From contig NC_066529.1 of assembly GCF_024679095.1 (NCBI RefSeq), forward strand, positions 176,001 to 240,000: a stretch of 64,000 nucleotides of DNA, given 5' to 3'. This stretch comes from Eriocheir sinensis (taxonomy: Eukaryota; Arthropoda; Malacostraca; Decapoda; Varunidae). Below, piece after piece: positions 49,052 through 63,590 of this stretch. Within the stretch, counting starts at the first letter, position 1. Every line of letters starts with the position of its first letter. The notes beneath the pieces were generated by a model. It was given only the letters and a program-made list of their open reading frames with translations. It did no database searches and was not told the origin of the DNA. Position numbers and translations under genes: made by a program.

Positions 49052-50861
49052 TATAGTTTAGTATTTATATATTTGTTTGTCTTTAATATTATTTTAAAAA
49101 TATAAGTACAGTGGTGTTGCCGTGACTTTCTGTAATGTGTATTTATTGTTTGTCTTTAGAAATTATTATTTTTTAAATATATGTACAGTGGTGTTGCTGC
49201 GTCCGTCATGTCCTTATTTTTTTCCCCCTCGCTTGTTGCACAGCACCTACATATTCACCAAGGAGAGGACGGCACCTGGATTTAAGGCGGCAAAGGACCG
49301 CCTTACGTTGGCGCCAGTGGAAATGCTGAGGGTGATGTCAAGCTGAAGCCTCTTCTAGTTTATAGCCATGAGAACCCTCGGGCACTGAAAAACACTTCTA
49401 AGCCATCACTACCTGTTTACTGGAAGTCCTCCAAGAAGGCATGGGTTACAACCAGCATTTTTCACGACTATATCTACAACTACTTCTCCTTTCGTCTCCC
49501 GCTACACCTCCGCAAACAACCTGGCGAACAAGGCGTTGCTTCTTGGACAACGCACCAGCACACACCGCCGATGGTCGATTGGTGTGCTAACGCACAGGTG
49601 TGCTTTCTGCCCCAACACCACATCGCCATTCAGCCATGTGATCAGGGGTTGATTTCGACATTCAAGAGTTATTACACCAGACGAGCAATGCGCGCTTGAG
49701 CGTTGCTCACAGAGACGGCATTATCGATGGTCCTCAGGCTTACTGGAAGACCTTCGATATCAAAAGGCCGTCGAGATGATTGGCGAGGCGTGGCAGGAGA
49801 TCACCCTGTAACCATGAATGCCGTGTGGAGGAAACTATGGCCACAGGCTGTGCATAACTTCACTGGCTTTGCTGTGCCCGACACTGCCGCCTCAGCAAGG
49901 AGATTGCTGCCTTGGCCAACGGCTGCCCTCGAGACGGAAAGGAGGTCACAGAGGAAGACGTGCAGCAGCTCCTCAATTCTCACGACCAGGAGCTAACAAC
50001 GCAAGACCTCTTGGAACTCGAGGAGACCAGGACCGATGCTGCCGACCCCGAGTCTCCCGTCCCTCCTCTGACGATCACGCAACTACAAAAGGCTTTGGAG
50101 CTCTACCACGAAGCAAATGACTTCTTGCTCCAAATTGACCCTGATATGGACAGGAGTTTTAAAGTGCGTAGCTCTGTAAAAGGAGCCATACGGTGCTACG
50201 AGGAGCTCTTGAGGTCCAAGCAAATGGAAAAGAAGCAGCAGAGAATCACAGCTTATTTCAAGCCAGCTTTAGCCCCACAGCCATCAGCAGCAGCACCACC
50301 AAGCAGTGATTAGGCAGCAAGTGTCCATGTCCAGTCACCTCCACTTCAACGCTCATCACTTAGCGTTGCCAGTTTGAACCCCTTGCTTCGACTAATCCAA
50401 ACACATCCCAGCCAGCGTGAGGAAACGTGAGGGTGATGGAGGGTTGGGGGCTTGAGTGGTGTGGTGTACTGTTTGGCACGTGTTTCGGCACGAGAGTCTA
50501 AACTGGCCTTTCACAGCTTGGGAAGTAAACATTGGCAATGTTAAGTGATGAGTTGTAGTGACGAGTTAGAGGGGATTGTCCTAACATATGTAATGCATTT
50601 CTATAACAGTAAAGGAACAGGAAATGGTAATTGTTTTTAATTATTTATGAGCCTTGCGTTTCATTGTATTGTGAGTAGTAAATTGCTTTTAAGCATAGTT
50701 ATATTTAACTTTTTTTTTCTTTTTTTTTTTTGCTGGCGCTGGTCCCTAACCCCCCTATTTATTAACAATCCTATGGGGGAAATGGCTTCGATATACGAAA
50801 AATCGATAAACGAAAGGTTTTTTCAGTCCCTAACCCTTTCGTATATAGGGGATTTCCTGTA

Positions 50862-50896
50862 GTGAAGAAACTTGAAATAAATTTTTTGGACATTAA
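50862..50896. other. Right flank of the Tigger insertion
   Basis: GTGAAGAAACTTGAAATAAA continues the copy A sequence from 35176, confirming the insertion boundary. Confidence 0.8.
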
Positions 50897-51616
50897 CCCG
50901 GTAGGAGTGACGGGCCAAATTTGTTCCATGATATAAACCCCAAAAATAGACGATGCATAAACTAATCACAAATGCTTTGATATATATAATTAAGTGCTTT
51001 GTGTGAGGGGTGATTTTTTCTCATTTTTCTCGCTTAGAGGGGCCATTAACCCTTTCATTGCTAAACGCTCGCTGCGACCTCCACCCACACTCACATCTCG
51101 TGCGTATGAGTGTTCCAACATTAATTCTCACAACATAGGATTGACAATTGAGTGGATTCTTCACTAAATTTGGTGGCAAATCTACGGATGAGTAACTGGT
51201 GGATGTTCTTGCCCAATATAGCGGCATTTTTGCATAGCTTCACCGATCACCTGACTGATTCTTTGACCAAATAGTTGTAAATATTGCAGTTGGCAATGCT
51301 CCCTTGCCAGAGTCTGAAGGAAAAAATGTCCACAGTTCCCTCAATATGGCTGATCATCCCGCACGCACCGATGTAAGTGTTAACATTCAACACTCCCTGA
51401 ACGTTCGCAAGAGAGGCATACATAACTGACTCCTATAGATCTGGACCTCCTCTTTCCAATGGTGTTTTTAGTTTTCAGCTGTGATGAATAGTTTTTGAGA
51501 TACAGAGGCTAAAAGAGACCCCCAATTGGGCTGCCCAACTGCGCCTGAGGGGATAAGTCGCGTCCACACTGCGCGCAATGAAAGGGTTAAGAAACATGAC
51601 CCCTACAGCTACTGGG
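50897..51616 (+). mobile_element. Family A MITE split by family B, copy B
   Basis: TTAA at 50893-50896 and 51617-51620. The same nested arrangement as at 35211-35928, so the nesting predates the duplication. Confidence 0.85.
51050..51586 (+). mobile_element. Family B MITE nested in family A, copy B
   Basis: CCCTTTCATTGCTAAACGCT to GCGCAATGAAAGGG with TTAA on each side. It carries slightly more of the left end (GCTCGCTGCGACC) than copy A, which has lost a few bases there. Confidence 0.88.
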
Positions 51617-51620
51617 TTAA

Positions 51621-52418
51621 TATTTGTCAGGCCAGCGAGTCCTAACCCACAGAACATTTGTTACACAGTTTTTCCCGCACACCACTTACAGGAGAAATAA
51701 GAGAATATGAGAAACAGAAGACAGTCGTAAGAGAAACAAGAGACAATTATAGCAGAAATAACACTTTTACCAATGCAAACCACTGCTCTAGAGTCCGGGT
51801 TGCTGGCCGGTCTTCAGGAAAGCATGCTGTGGCCTCTCAGCTGGTAGTAGCCAAACCACATCATCATCATAGCGGCCAACAAGGAGCGTCACACTCAGCC
51901 TCCAGTGTTCCGCTGAAGAATATTCAAAATATAAAAATACATTACTCACTGTGTCACCCTAAACTATTTTATAAAAGACAATCTCAGCCATCCTAACCTG
52001 ACCAAACTTTAATGAACCTAAGCTAGCCTTAGGCCACACAGGGAGCAAGAACGTTAATACATTATAAGCAATGCCACACTGGCAGCGAGCTGCTTAGCGA
52101 GAAAGCGAGAAGAGTTGACAAATGAGTTTTTTTGTGCGAGATCGCTCGGTCAGGAGTGACATCACAGACATGTATTATTTGCCGTATCTCAGCCATACAT
52201 TAGATAGGCCATTTTGGTTGACACCGTTAAATGCAGCAGTGATTGCAGAACTTGAATATGTTTGTGAAAACTCAATAAAACAAAAACTAACTGACGAGTT
52301 GAAGTTAAAGAATCACACTCCGTAATAACACATTCTACATGTAACTTGCAGCAGCACCAGCTATGAAATGCTATAAACAATTCCATCTTCTAGAGAAAAG
52401 CCTCCTGTATACAGAGTT
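51621..52418. other. Duplicated unassigned sequence, copy B
   Basis: Counterpart of 35933-36732. No gene recognised. Confidence 0.4.
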
Positions 52419-52775
52419 TTTTTAAGGGGCTCTCACACATTCCCGGCCTCGGTCCCGATAGTCCTCGATAACTCCCGATAAGTCGATCAGGGCCTGACCG
52501 CCGACAAAATAGCCAATAATCCCGGGACCGGCAGCTTACCGCCGGTCTGCCTGCGGTAGACCGGCGGTAGACTGGCGACCATATACGATTTTCGATTTCT
52601 CCAACCGGCAACTGCAGCAGGTCAGTCAACGGTAGACTGCCAGCCTACCGGTGGCAGACCGCTGGTCTACCAGTGACAGACCTGCAGCACATCGACGACC
52701 AAACACTATCTTTGCATTTTTATATTTTAAAATTACCTCATAAACTGCTTCAAACCTAAATTCATTTGTGTTCAT

Positions 52776-52828
<53 letters not shown>

Positions 52829-52923
52829 TCCTCCTTTCTTTCATCTCTTTCCATCCTCTCTCCCTTACTTCCTCACTCCCTCTTTCTTCCTCACTCACTC
52901 CCACCTGTTCCTCCTTCCATTCC

Positions 52924-52985
<62 letters not shown>

Positions 52986-53342
52986 ACCCACTCTTCCTCC
53001 TTTATCTCATCTCCCTCTCTCTCTTCATTCCCTCACTCCTACCTGATCCTCCTCGTTTTCCTCCTTCCTCCCTTGCTAATCCCCAGATCATAAACAGGTG
53101 TTCACTCATGGCCTACCGCCAGTCTACCGCCGGTCTGCTGTGGGTGTCGGCGGTTGACCGCCGGTTGACTAGGACATTTTCAACACCGCTGACCGACCGG
53201 GCGCATCACCGATATCTTTGAAAATTTTAAAGTTGACCGGCGGTGGTCAGCTGAGTCTACAGTCCTCAGGGTCGACCGGCGGTCTGCCGCCAATCCCAAT
53301 CTTACAGCCGGTCAACCGGCGACCGGCTTATCGGGAGTCATT
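52419..53342. mobile_element. GC-rich inverted-repeat element, copy B
   Basis: Counterpart of 36733-37640. The second CT tract (52928-52982) is longer than in copy A and the first (52780-52825) is shorter. Confidence 0.7.
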
Positions 53343-53345
53343 GGG

Positions 53346-53532
53346 GATTATAGGAGAAGGGAACAAGACACAACCCCCGATTAATACCTGGTAGTACCCA
53401 TTCACTGCTGGGTGGACAGGGGCGTAGGGTATCGGAAAAGCCACCCAAATTTTTCCACTCCGCCCGGGAATCGAACCCGGGCTCTTTCGGTTGTGAGCCA
53501 AGTGTGCTAACCACTGCACCATGAAGCCCCCC
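53346..53532 (-). mobile_element. tRNA-derived SINE, short-tail copy, copy B
   Basis: Counterpart of 37643-37831, with one difference in the anticodon-side region (CTTTCGG against CTTTCAG). Confidence 0.88.
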
Positions 53533-53638
53533 AGGATGAATAGGGTGAATACTCCACACTTATAAATAAAGGGTTAATACTTCACCCTTATCCTGACCTG
53601 GAAACAATGAAATCTAGCCTAACTTAATTCTAACCTAA

Positions 53639-54630
<992 letters not shown>

Positions 54631-54900
54631 CAATTTTTTTTTACTAATCAGCTTAATGTTCACTGAGGAAATGGAACCCAGAAAAGTTTACTCACCACCA
54701 CGGCTCCTGCCAAGCAAATCACAACTTGGCCCCCGAAGGAGAGATAGGGTCCGGCCTGCCATCGGGTGTACTTCTGGAATAGCAATAAAAAAGGTTACAT
54801 GTTGGAAATTTCCATATAAAATGACCTCCCGTTCTTTTTTCTTTTTTAACCCGAGGGGCCAAATTTGTGGCTCTACCGTGTAGCAGCGAAGGGCCATTTC
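54631..54900. other. Duplicated spacer with a family A fragment, copy B
   Basis: GGGGCCAAATTTGTGGCTCT, ACCGTGTAGCAGCG at 54855-54890 is the family A unit, here closer to consensus than in copy A. Confidence 0.5.
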
Positions 54901-55313
54901 TGACCTGCTGGACCTGGCCGCTAAATGCCCATTATTACGTACTTAAGACAGCCACGCCCCATTTGACCTCATGTAAGAGCTCAATGCATCTTATTCTCCA
55001 TATCATAGGTCGTAAGTGTCGGTAATAAGGTCAGAAATAAGGTCACGCGGTCGCCTTTGTGAGCTCACCCCTAAACCTAATTCATTGTTTACGACATTCA
55101 CGCCTCATCTGACCTCATATATCAGGTCAATCCCCCTTAATTCTTCACTCTGTAGAGGTCAAAGGGCTTACTGGGTATCGATGATAAAAGTTCACATGTT
55201 AAGCTGATGGCCGCCTCTTATCTTGCATATATCACACATTTTCCGCCTTTTCCCCACATCACCGCTTGACCTCAAGAAGTATAGTGACCTTATATGTCAT
55301 GACCTCAAGCCCC
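54901..55313. promoter_or_regulatory. AGGTCA/TGACCT half-site cluster, copy B
   Basis: All ten hexamers of copy A are retained here, including the everted pair and the DR1-like site. Retention is expected for a young duplication and is not evidence of selection. Confidence 0.42.
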
Positions 55314-55700
55314 GTCTCGGTATACCCAGTAGTTTACGAGAAAAATATATATATACAAATATTTTCCTCAATCCAACCCGCGCCGCCATCTTTACCCGAG
55401 GCCCCGCGGTCAGCCCACATTTAAATCCCCATTGACCACGTTCATCACACTTCTCGCCGTTATCACCCATATCAAAACAAGCACAAGGCATTCCTCACCT
55501 CTTTGATCTCCATGGCGTGTCTTTACAGCGGATTAAATCCCACGGAATCACATAAAATAGACAAAACTCGTAATGGTGTCAGACGGAGCGAATTCACCGC
55601 GAGGGAGGAAGGCCAGTCACGTTATCATAAGGGAATAACTTCGCCAACTTCCGCGAAATAACTCTCAAACGTTTACCTTCCCATTTTTTCCATATTTCAG

Positions 55701-56173
55701 TGTCATTTCTATCGTTTTATGACCCTATTTCATCTCCAATACACGGCACAAACATCAGAGAAACATTTGTTATCACTGGAAGGCTAAATAACAAAGGAAT
55801 AGGCTTGATTATTGACAGAATTATAGCAGGCGTTATTTTCCCTCATTTCTTGCATCTATGGTGCGTGTGTCTGGTGTATTATTATCTTACAGGCAATATT
55901 AACCCTTATAAAGATCACGGGTGGACAAATAACATCAAAATAAGGCAAATCAATCAGTCTTTCTGGTGTGTGATGAGGTATCTTTCAACGAGTTATTTCG
56001 CACGGAAAAACGACACCACTGCTGCTCTTGCTCTTGCTCTACTTTGGATCTGGGTCTTGACATTTTGCGAACGAAACTGCAGAAAGTGTAAAATCCTATC
56101 ACTCTTCAACACGGGCTTACAATATGATGTAATGAGCTTATATGTGGGAATAATGGCTTCAGGGAGTTCTTAA
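55701..56173 (+). other. Exon-like open segment, copy B
   Basis: Preceded by the same CCATATTTCAG. Copy B reads TGG where copy A has TAA near 40297, so the frame extends 42 codons further. That suggests the frame is not protected in copy A. Confidence 0.2.
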
Positions 56174-56641
<468 letters not shown>

Positions 56642-56647
56642 ATTCCT

Positions 56648-57550
<903 letters not shown>

Positions 57551-57597
57551 AAGTAAATTCAGACTGAACCAAATTTTTCTTCATCAACGTTGTAGTG

Positions 57598-58021
57598 ATT
57601 GATTGATTGATAGTTTATTGTTGCAGGTAAACAACAAGGGAGAAGGGAGGAACATGCCATCCCAACCCCCAGGCAGGACAGAGTGTGATTATACAACTAT
57701 TAATACATGTGTAGGTAGCACCATGAAACTAAAAAGATACAATGGTAAGAAAGAAAGCACAACAAGGGAGGGGGCGGTACCTCCCCCTGGACAATAAGAC
57801 AATAAAATGTGGGGACGGAGAACATTGCCCCAGCACTAGATGGGAATGAATACAGAGATAGAGTAAATACTAGTCCTTTAAGTAAAACACTGCAGAGATC
57901 ACAGCCTTGTATAGCACGGCAGTAGTTCAGGCTGCCACACACGGCATCACCACCGTCGTGCAAACTGAGGGTGTTCTTTGAGGATAGCAGGGAGGACATC
58001 ATGGTTCAGGAGCCAACAACT
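57598..58021 (-). mobile_element. Probable retroposon 3' end, copy B
   Basis: Counterpart of 41812-42235. The ATCA-type tail is TGATTGATTGATTGAT on the plus strand. Confidence 0.45.
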
Positions 58022-58042
58022 TGTCTGGGGCTGGTCCAGCCC

Positions 58043-58045
<3 letters not shown>

Positions 58046-58118
<73 letters not shown>

Positions 58119-58227
58119 CAGAGTCAAAATATATGAGTTCCCCCATGTCTAGAGAGAGAGAGAGAGAGAGAGAATTACATAGAATTACATAGAATTACAT
58201 ATCAGACAATCACAGGGAGACAGTAAC

Positions 58228-58295
<68 letters not shown>
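58046..58295. repeat. (AG)n tracts at the right edge of copy B
   Basis: AG runs at 58046-58115, 58151-58173 and 58231-58294. The sequence after 58295 is not found elsewhere in the window, so the duplication ends in the last tract. Confidence 0.95.
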
Positions 58296-58302
<7 letters not shown>

Positions 58303-58505
58303 GGTTTATGAGAACAGAAAAAGATAAAAAAAGAGAGAAAAAAAAACACGGAAAACAACGCGAGAAACAAGTAGATGAAGAATAAGAAGATAAAAGAAAT
58401 TGAATAACAGCTCAGAAGACGAAGAAGAAGAAGAAGAACAGTGACTCAGTTTCCCGCGCGAATCAGCTGATTTGGTCGTTGACGCAGCGCAAAACTTAAT
58501 CCTTT
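58296..58505. other. Unassigned spacer
   Basis: A-rich then mixed sequence, including GAAGAAGAAG repeats. No gene. Confidence 0.4.
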
Positions 58506-59035
58506 TTACTTATTTTGCGCTAAGTACGCGGTGCCAGCAAACCACAGTGCCACAGGAAGGATAAAAAGGGCCAGAGATTACGTGGGTGCCATATATAGCC
58601 CTTGGAAGGCCCTAAATAAGGTAAAAAACGGAGTAAACTGAGGGGAGGGAGGGAACATGGCGGGTGAAAAAGGAGAGTTGACTGAAGTGCCGAGGATTTT
58701 TTTCGTGTTTTTGGGCATGTTACGTATTCCCAGAGTGCCACAGTGCCATTAAGGGAAGATGAAGGTGCCAGTGATGTTGCAATTACAATCCTAATGCCTG
58801 GAAAGCTAAGATAAAGTGATAAATAGGACATAATGAGAGAAGGGGAAAAATGGCGAAGGGGGGAGGGAGTTGCAATGATATATTTTAAAGTTTTAGAGGG
58901 AATTACGTGTTCTCGGAGTGCCACAGTGAGAGGAAAGGGAGATAGGGTGCCAGTGATCTTGCAGTGCCATTCCTAGTGCCTGGAAAAGCTTGGATACGGT
59001 TTGAAATAAGAAAGTCAAGGGAGGAAGTGAGGTAA
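58506..59035 (+). repeat. Three diverged units of about 190 bp
   Basis: Each unit has ACGT(G/A)TTC..AGAGTGCCACAGTG, GGTGCCAGTGAT, CCTAGTGCCTGGAAA and GGGAGGGAG segments, starting near 58510, 58722 and 58903. The last unit ends GGAAGTGAG followed by GTAAGT, a donor-like sequence. Minus-strand frames across it are repeat-derived. Confidence 0.7.
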
Positions 59036-59039
59036 GTTC

Positions 59040-59550
<511 letters not shown>

Positions 59551-59674
59551 CTAGAAAAAATCGTATGATCATAAGCCGTTGTAGAGAAGTGTTCGTGCTG
59601 GAAAAGGTGAGAAAATGAGTGAAAGTGTTGAAAATGACGTTGATAATTAATGCTGGTTAGTTTAGAAAGGAGGA

Positions 59675-59733
<59 letters not shown>

Positions 59734-59933
59734 GAGAAAAGTGAAGATGAATTCGTAAGATTAAAAAGAGAGAGAAAATGATGGAAAGTGTTGAAAATAA
59801 CGTTGTTGATATTAATGCTGGTTAGTTAAGAAAAGAGGAATTATAATTATTACGAGAAAAAAAGGAAGATGATTTAGTCTATATATCTAAGGTAAAAAAA
59901 ATGTAGGCTGTCTCGACAATACGTAGAAGAAAT
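59551..59933. other. Spacer with two related segments and an ATT tract
   Basis: GAAAGTGTTGAAAATGACGT at about 59620 recurs as GAAAGTGTTGAAAATAACGT at about 59784, each followed by TTAATGCTGGTTAGTT, so a segment of about 165 bases including the ATT tract (59678-59732) is duplicated. Confidence 0.7.
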
Positions 59934-60560
<627 letters not shown>

Positions 60561-60620
60561 TTCCAGTAGCTCAGTGGATAAAGCTCTGCGCTGGCAGGCT
60601 GAGGTTCGAGCCTGGTTAAG
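60561..60620 (+). mobile_element. tRNA-like SINE head
   Basis: TCCAGTAGCTCAGTGGATAA gives an A-box and GAGGTTCGAGCC a B-box with tRNA-like spacing. The CCAGTA/CCTGG ends do not form a full acceptor stem. It is a SINE 5' end, not a functional tRNA. Confidence 0.7.
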
Positions 60621-60837
60621 CAATAATAATTAACCATTTAAACGATAATTATATATAAAGGCAGTAATTTGGGTGATGAAAGCAGTTTTTTGGGTCGGAA
60701 ATCGGCGAACTAAGAGGCAGAGTACGACAACCTGGCAACGTTAAACCAGCGCTGCCAAATTATCGTACTCAGCGCATTGCATTTACTTTGGTTTATGACT
60801 TTTTATCGTTTCTTCCTCGTAATGATACGTACGACTC
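60621..60837. other. Spacer with an imperfect palindrome
   Basis: GAGTACGACAACCTGGCAACG (60720-60740) mirrors CGCTGCCAAATTATCGTACTC (60750-60770). A related string occurs at 34181-34206. Confidence 0.6.
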
Positions 60838-61170
60838 TCCTCCTCCTCCTCCTCCTCCTCCTCTTCACCGTCCTTCCTCCTCCTCCTTTTCTCCTCCTCC
60901 TCCTCCTCCTCCTCCTCTTCATCTTAACCTCCTCCTTCCTCTCGTTCTTTCCTCCTCCTCCTCCTCCTCTTCACCATCCTTCCTCCTCCTCCTTTTCTCC
61001 TCCTCCTCCTCCTCCTCCTCTTCATCTTAACCTCCTCCTCTTCACCATCCTTCCTCCTCCTCCTTTTCTCCTCCTTCTCCTCCTCCTCCTCTTCATCTTA
61101 ACCGCCTCCTTCCTCTCGTTCTTTCCTCCTCCCCCTCCTCCTCTTTATCCACCTCTTCTCCTCTTCTCTT
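60838..61170. repeat. TCC-rich minisatellite
   Basis: TCC runs punctuated by TTCATCTTAACC and TTCACCATCCTT, giving three related units of about 110 bases. Confidence 0.92.
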
Positions 61171-61183
61171 CTTAAGGATATAG

Positions 61184-61436
61184 GTGGCCGAGCTTGGGGA
61201 GGTCATTCATATCAATTATTAATTTTTTTCTTATTCCCCTCCTCCTCCTCCTCCTCCTCCTCCTCCTCCTCCTCTTTATCCACCTTTCTCTTCTCTCTCT
61301 TCTTATATATATGGTGGCCGAGCTTGGGGAGGTCATTCATATCAATTATTAATTTTTTTCTTATTCCCCTCCTCCTCCTCCTCCTCCTCCTCTTTATCCA
61401 CCTCCTCTCCTCTTGTCTTTTTCTCTTCTTTTTCGC
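61184..61436 (+). repeat. 128-bp tandem duplication with TCC tracts
   Basis: GGTGGCCGAGCTTGGGGAGG occurs at 61185 and again at 61313. Both copies continue through TCATTCATATCAATTATTAA and a TCC tract of different length. Confidence 0.93.
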
Positions 61437-61906
61437 ATTCAAAGGTGATTCAGGTATTGGAGAAAGTGGGCAGACAGGTATAACAAGGAAGAAAATAATC
61501 GTAATAAACCAAGCCATATTAGTTGTCAAGGTATTTCTGGAGTTGAGGTAAACATGTAAGGTAAACAAGCAGACAGACAGATAGATAGATAGATAGACAG
61601 ACAAATAGATAGACAGACAGGCAAGGGTAGGAAGGAAAAAATAGTCGGTTACCTTGAAAATAATAATGACAGGTGTTGATTTTGTCTTTTTTTAGTGCAT
61701 ATGAAAGATAATTATGTTGAATTTTATAGTTAATTAATGATAATATTATTGTTGATGGGTATAGTTTCTCTCTCTCTCTTATAGTGTCACAAGAGTTGCT
61801 ATAGTCGTGTGCATGTGTGTGTGTGTTTGTGTGTACCGATCTTTGGGTAGGACCACTCACACACAACACACCGCGACAACGAGGTCATTACTCCGTGCCT
61901 GACGTC
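61437..61906. other. Unassigned spacer with GACA/GATA repeats
   Basis: Short AGAC and ATAG repeats at 61567-61620. A GT tract lies near 61810. The stretch 61830-61906 may be the 3' part of the SINE that follows on the minus strand. Confidence 0.45.
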
Positions 61907-62042
61907 GCGTACCTACTCACTGCTGGGTGAACAGGGGATACACGTGAAAGATAAATCCAACTTATCTTCACCCGGCCGGGGAATCGAACCCCGGTCCTTC
62001 GGGTTGTGAGGCAGACGCTCTATCCACTGAGCTACCGGGCCG
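61907..62042 (-). mobile_element. tRNA-derived SINE, second type
   Basis: On the minus strand: GGCCCGGTAGCTCAGTGGAT (A-box), GACCGGGGTTCGATTCCCCG (B-box), then GGCCGGGTGAAGATAAGTTG. The tRNA-like head is very well preserved. The body contains CTGTTCACCCAGCAGTGAGT, the same CACCCAGCAGTGA phrase as the other SINE, so the two types share part of the body behind different heads. Confidence 0.85.
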
Positions 62043-62132
62043 TGTGTGTGTGTGTGTGTGTGTGTGTAACATTTCGTTTCTCCATACACTATATCTGAAT
62101 GGAAATTGGTCAAGGGCTCAAAACAAGGAAAG

Positions 62133-62206
<74 letters not shown>

Positions 62207-62218
62207 AAAACATCCTTG

Positions 62219-62287
<69 letters not shown>

Positions 62288-62300
62288 GTCTATCTATCTA
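62043..62300. repeat. GT, AG and CT tracts
   Basis: GT at 62042-62068, AG at 62137-62204 and CT at 62223-62283. The AG and CT tracts face each other across 18 bases (TCAAAACATCCTTGACAG) and can pair as a long hairpin. Confidence 0.95.
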
Positions 62301-62453
62301 TCTACCTCCAAATACCCACAGGAGAGGCTATAATTAAAATCCTATCCAGTTTATTGTTAGCAGATAATATTAATGGAACAGACGTCTCTACATATCACGT
62401 GACGACCCTCCAGCCAACGACTTTTAAACACAATACCTTCCAAGGGGTTATAT

Positions 62454-62487
<34 letters not shown>

Positions 62488-62730
62488 ACAGATAGATATA
62501 TAGATAGAGATATATATTTATTGACCACAAATGTACATAAACCAAAACCTTATACTCAATTCGGAAGTTATTCAAGAATGCTAATTTCGTTAATATAAGA
62601 ACGTTTCCAATTTGTAGTAAAATCTTTATCTAGTCACTTAAATATACGGAACTCTAGTGTCGTTACCGGCTTAAAAATAGATTGAAAAAAATATTAAAAC
62701 TTTACAAATTTAGATAATGATACGAAACTG

Positions 62731-62792
<62 letters not shown>

Positions 62793-62960
62793 AAAGAAAA
62801 CTTAATAAGAAAAACCTAAAACACAAACCCTGGAAGATGAGTTCTCTAAAATAAATATATACTGAAATGTTAATAGCCCGGACATTTTAAGACGTCCAGG
62901 ACATTTATAATTGAAATGAGCTTGTTCGGATCAGCGGTCTCGTGATTAGGACATGATAAC

Positions 62961-63013
<53 letters not shown>

Positions 63014-63465
63014 CACACACACGACCGTTTAACTAGCTCGTATAATATTGTGAAAGGTGTGGTGTCATCTGTCATCCCGTATCGTGAGACAGCCCATATC
63101 CTTATTTTATCATCGCGGAACCCAAAATTGCTATCATAGACTGACTAATTAAGTGAAGCATCTAAGTGTGAAAAAAGTACTAATGAGGACTTAATTAAAT
63201 AACGATGGAAGGCTTGTTATTAGGTCACAAGAAGAAGAGGAAGAGTGACGGGTGATATCCTCGTTACACACACACACACACGTCATCATTTGCTTTCATA
63301 ATAAAATAAATAAACTTGGCTGGGACAGATTCCGACAAGCAGACGACAAAAGACACGGTACCTTGTCGAAATTCGGGTATGTCTTCAGGATATGGGATGT
63401 CTCATGATACCCGGATGTCTCATGACGCCACACCCTGGGCTTACACGTCATTCAAAGTGCCCGTT

Positions 63466-63496
<31 letters not shown>

Positions 63497-63590
63497 GACC
63501 CTTAACAATAGCCCTGCTCCGCCCCCTTCAATAGGCCAACAAGCGAACTACTTGGAGCAACTATCTCCAACTATCCACAAAGAGAAGTGG
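62301..63590. other. Unassigned region with CA and CT tracts
   Basis: CA tracts at 62456-62485, 62964-63022, 63267-63282 and 63470-63495, and CT at 62733-62788. The remaining sequence has balanced composition and may be low-copy, but I recognise no exon, RNA gene or element. Confidence 0.4.

Larger units (their letters stand above)
46661..49241 (+). other. Intron-like block inside the transposase
   Basis: The coding block stops at CCGCAAG followed by GTGAGT, a strong donor, and resumes after TTTTTTTCCCCCTC...TTGCACAG, a good acceptor. Joining these exact sites leaves the frame one base out, so either a small indel followed or the true site differs. The block holds several diverged copies of a TACAGTGGTGTTGCCGTGAC repeat with an ATTGTTTGTCTTTAAAATTA tail, a hAT MITE, a hairpin, a 179-bp duplication and a Tigger-family MITE. 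Confidence 0.55.
45994..50313 (+). pseudogene. Tigger/pogo-family transposase, broken
   Basis: Tigger transposases combine a CENP-B-like DNA-binding N-terminus with a DDE nuclease and insert at TA. The ATG at 45994 begins MAPKRPVTSSSSEQPPKKK. The psq-type helix-turn-helix follows (ILTLEKKLEIIKRHEEG, GLAPSTVGTV), and the frame closes at 46380 after LIQERARP. A shifted frame covers 46370-46579. The first catalytic Asp is in FNIDETGLYWKK (46614-46660). Coding resumes near 49240 with YIFTKERTAPGFKAAKDRL, then KPLLVYSHENPRAL, DNAPAHTADGRLV (second Asp, shifted frame) and IQPCDQGLISTFKSYY. The C-terminal 130 residues (49912-50313) end at TAG... as ITAYFKPAL...PSSD. Several frameshifts make it inactive. 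Family identity is very secure. Confidence 0.9.
45771..50859 (+). mobile_element. pogo/Tigger-like transposon, 5089 bp, copy B only
   Basis: Starts CAGGAAATCCCCGATATACG after TA (45769-45770) and ends GGGGATTTCCTG before TA (50860-50861). The unoccupied TA is at 35174-35175 in copy A. It encodes a broken CENP-B-type transposase (45994-50313). A 2.6 kb block that interrupts the transposase contains two further insertions, including a MITE of the element's own family. Subterminal regions carry repeated TTCGTATAT/ATATACGAA motifs that are probable transposase-binding sites. Confidence 0.95.
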
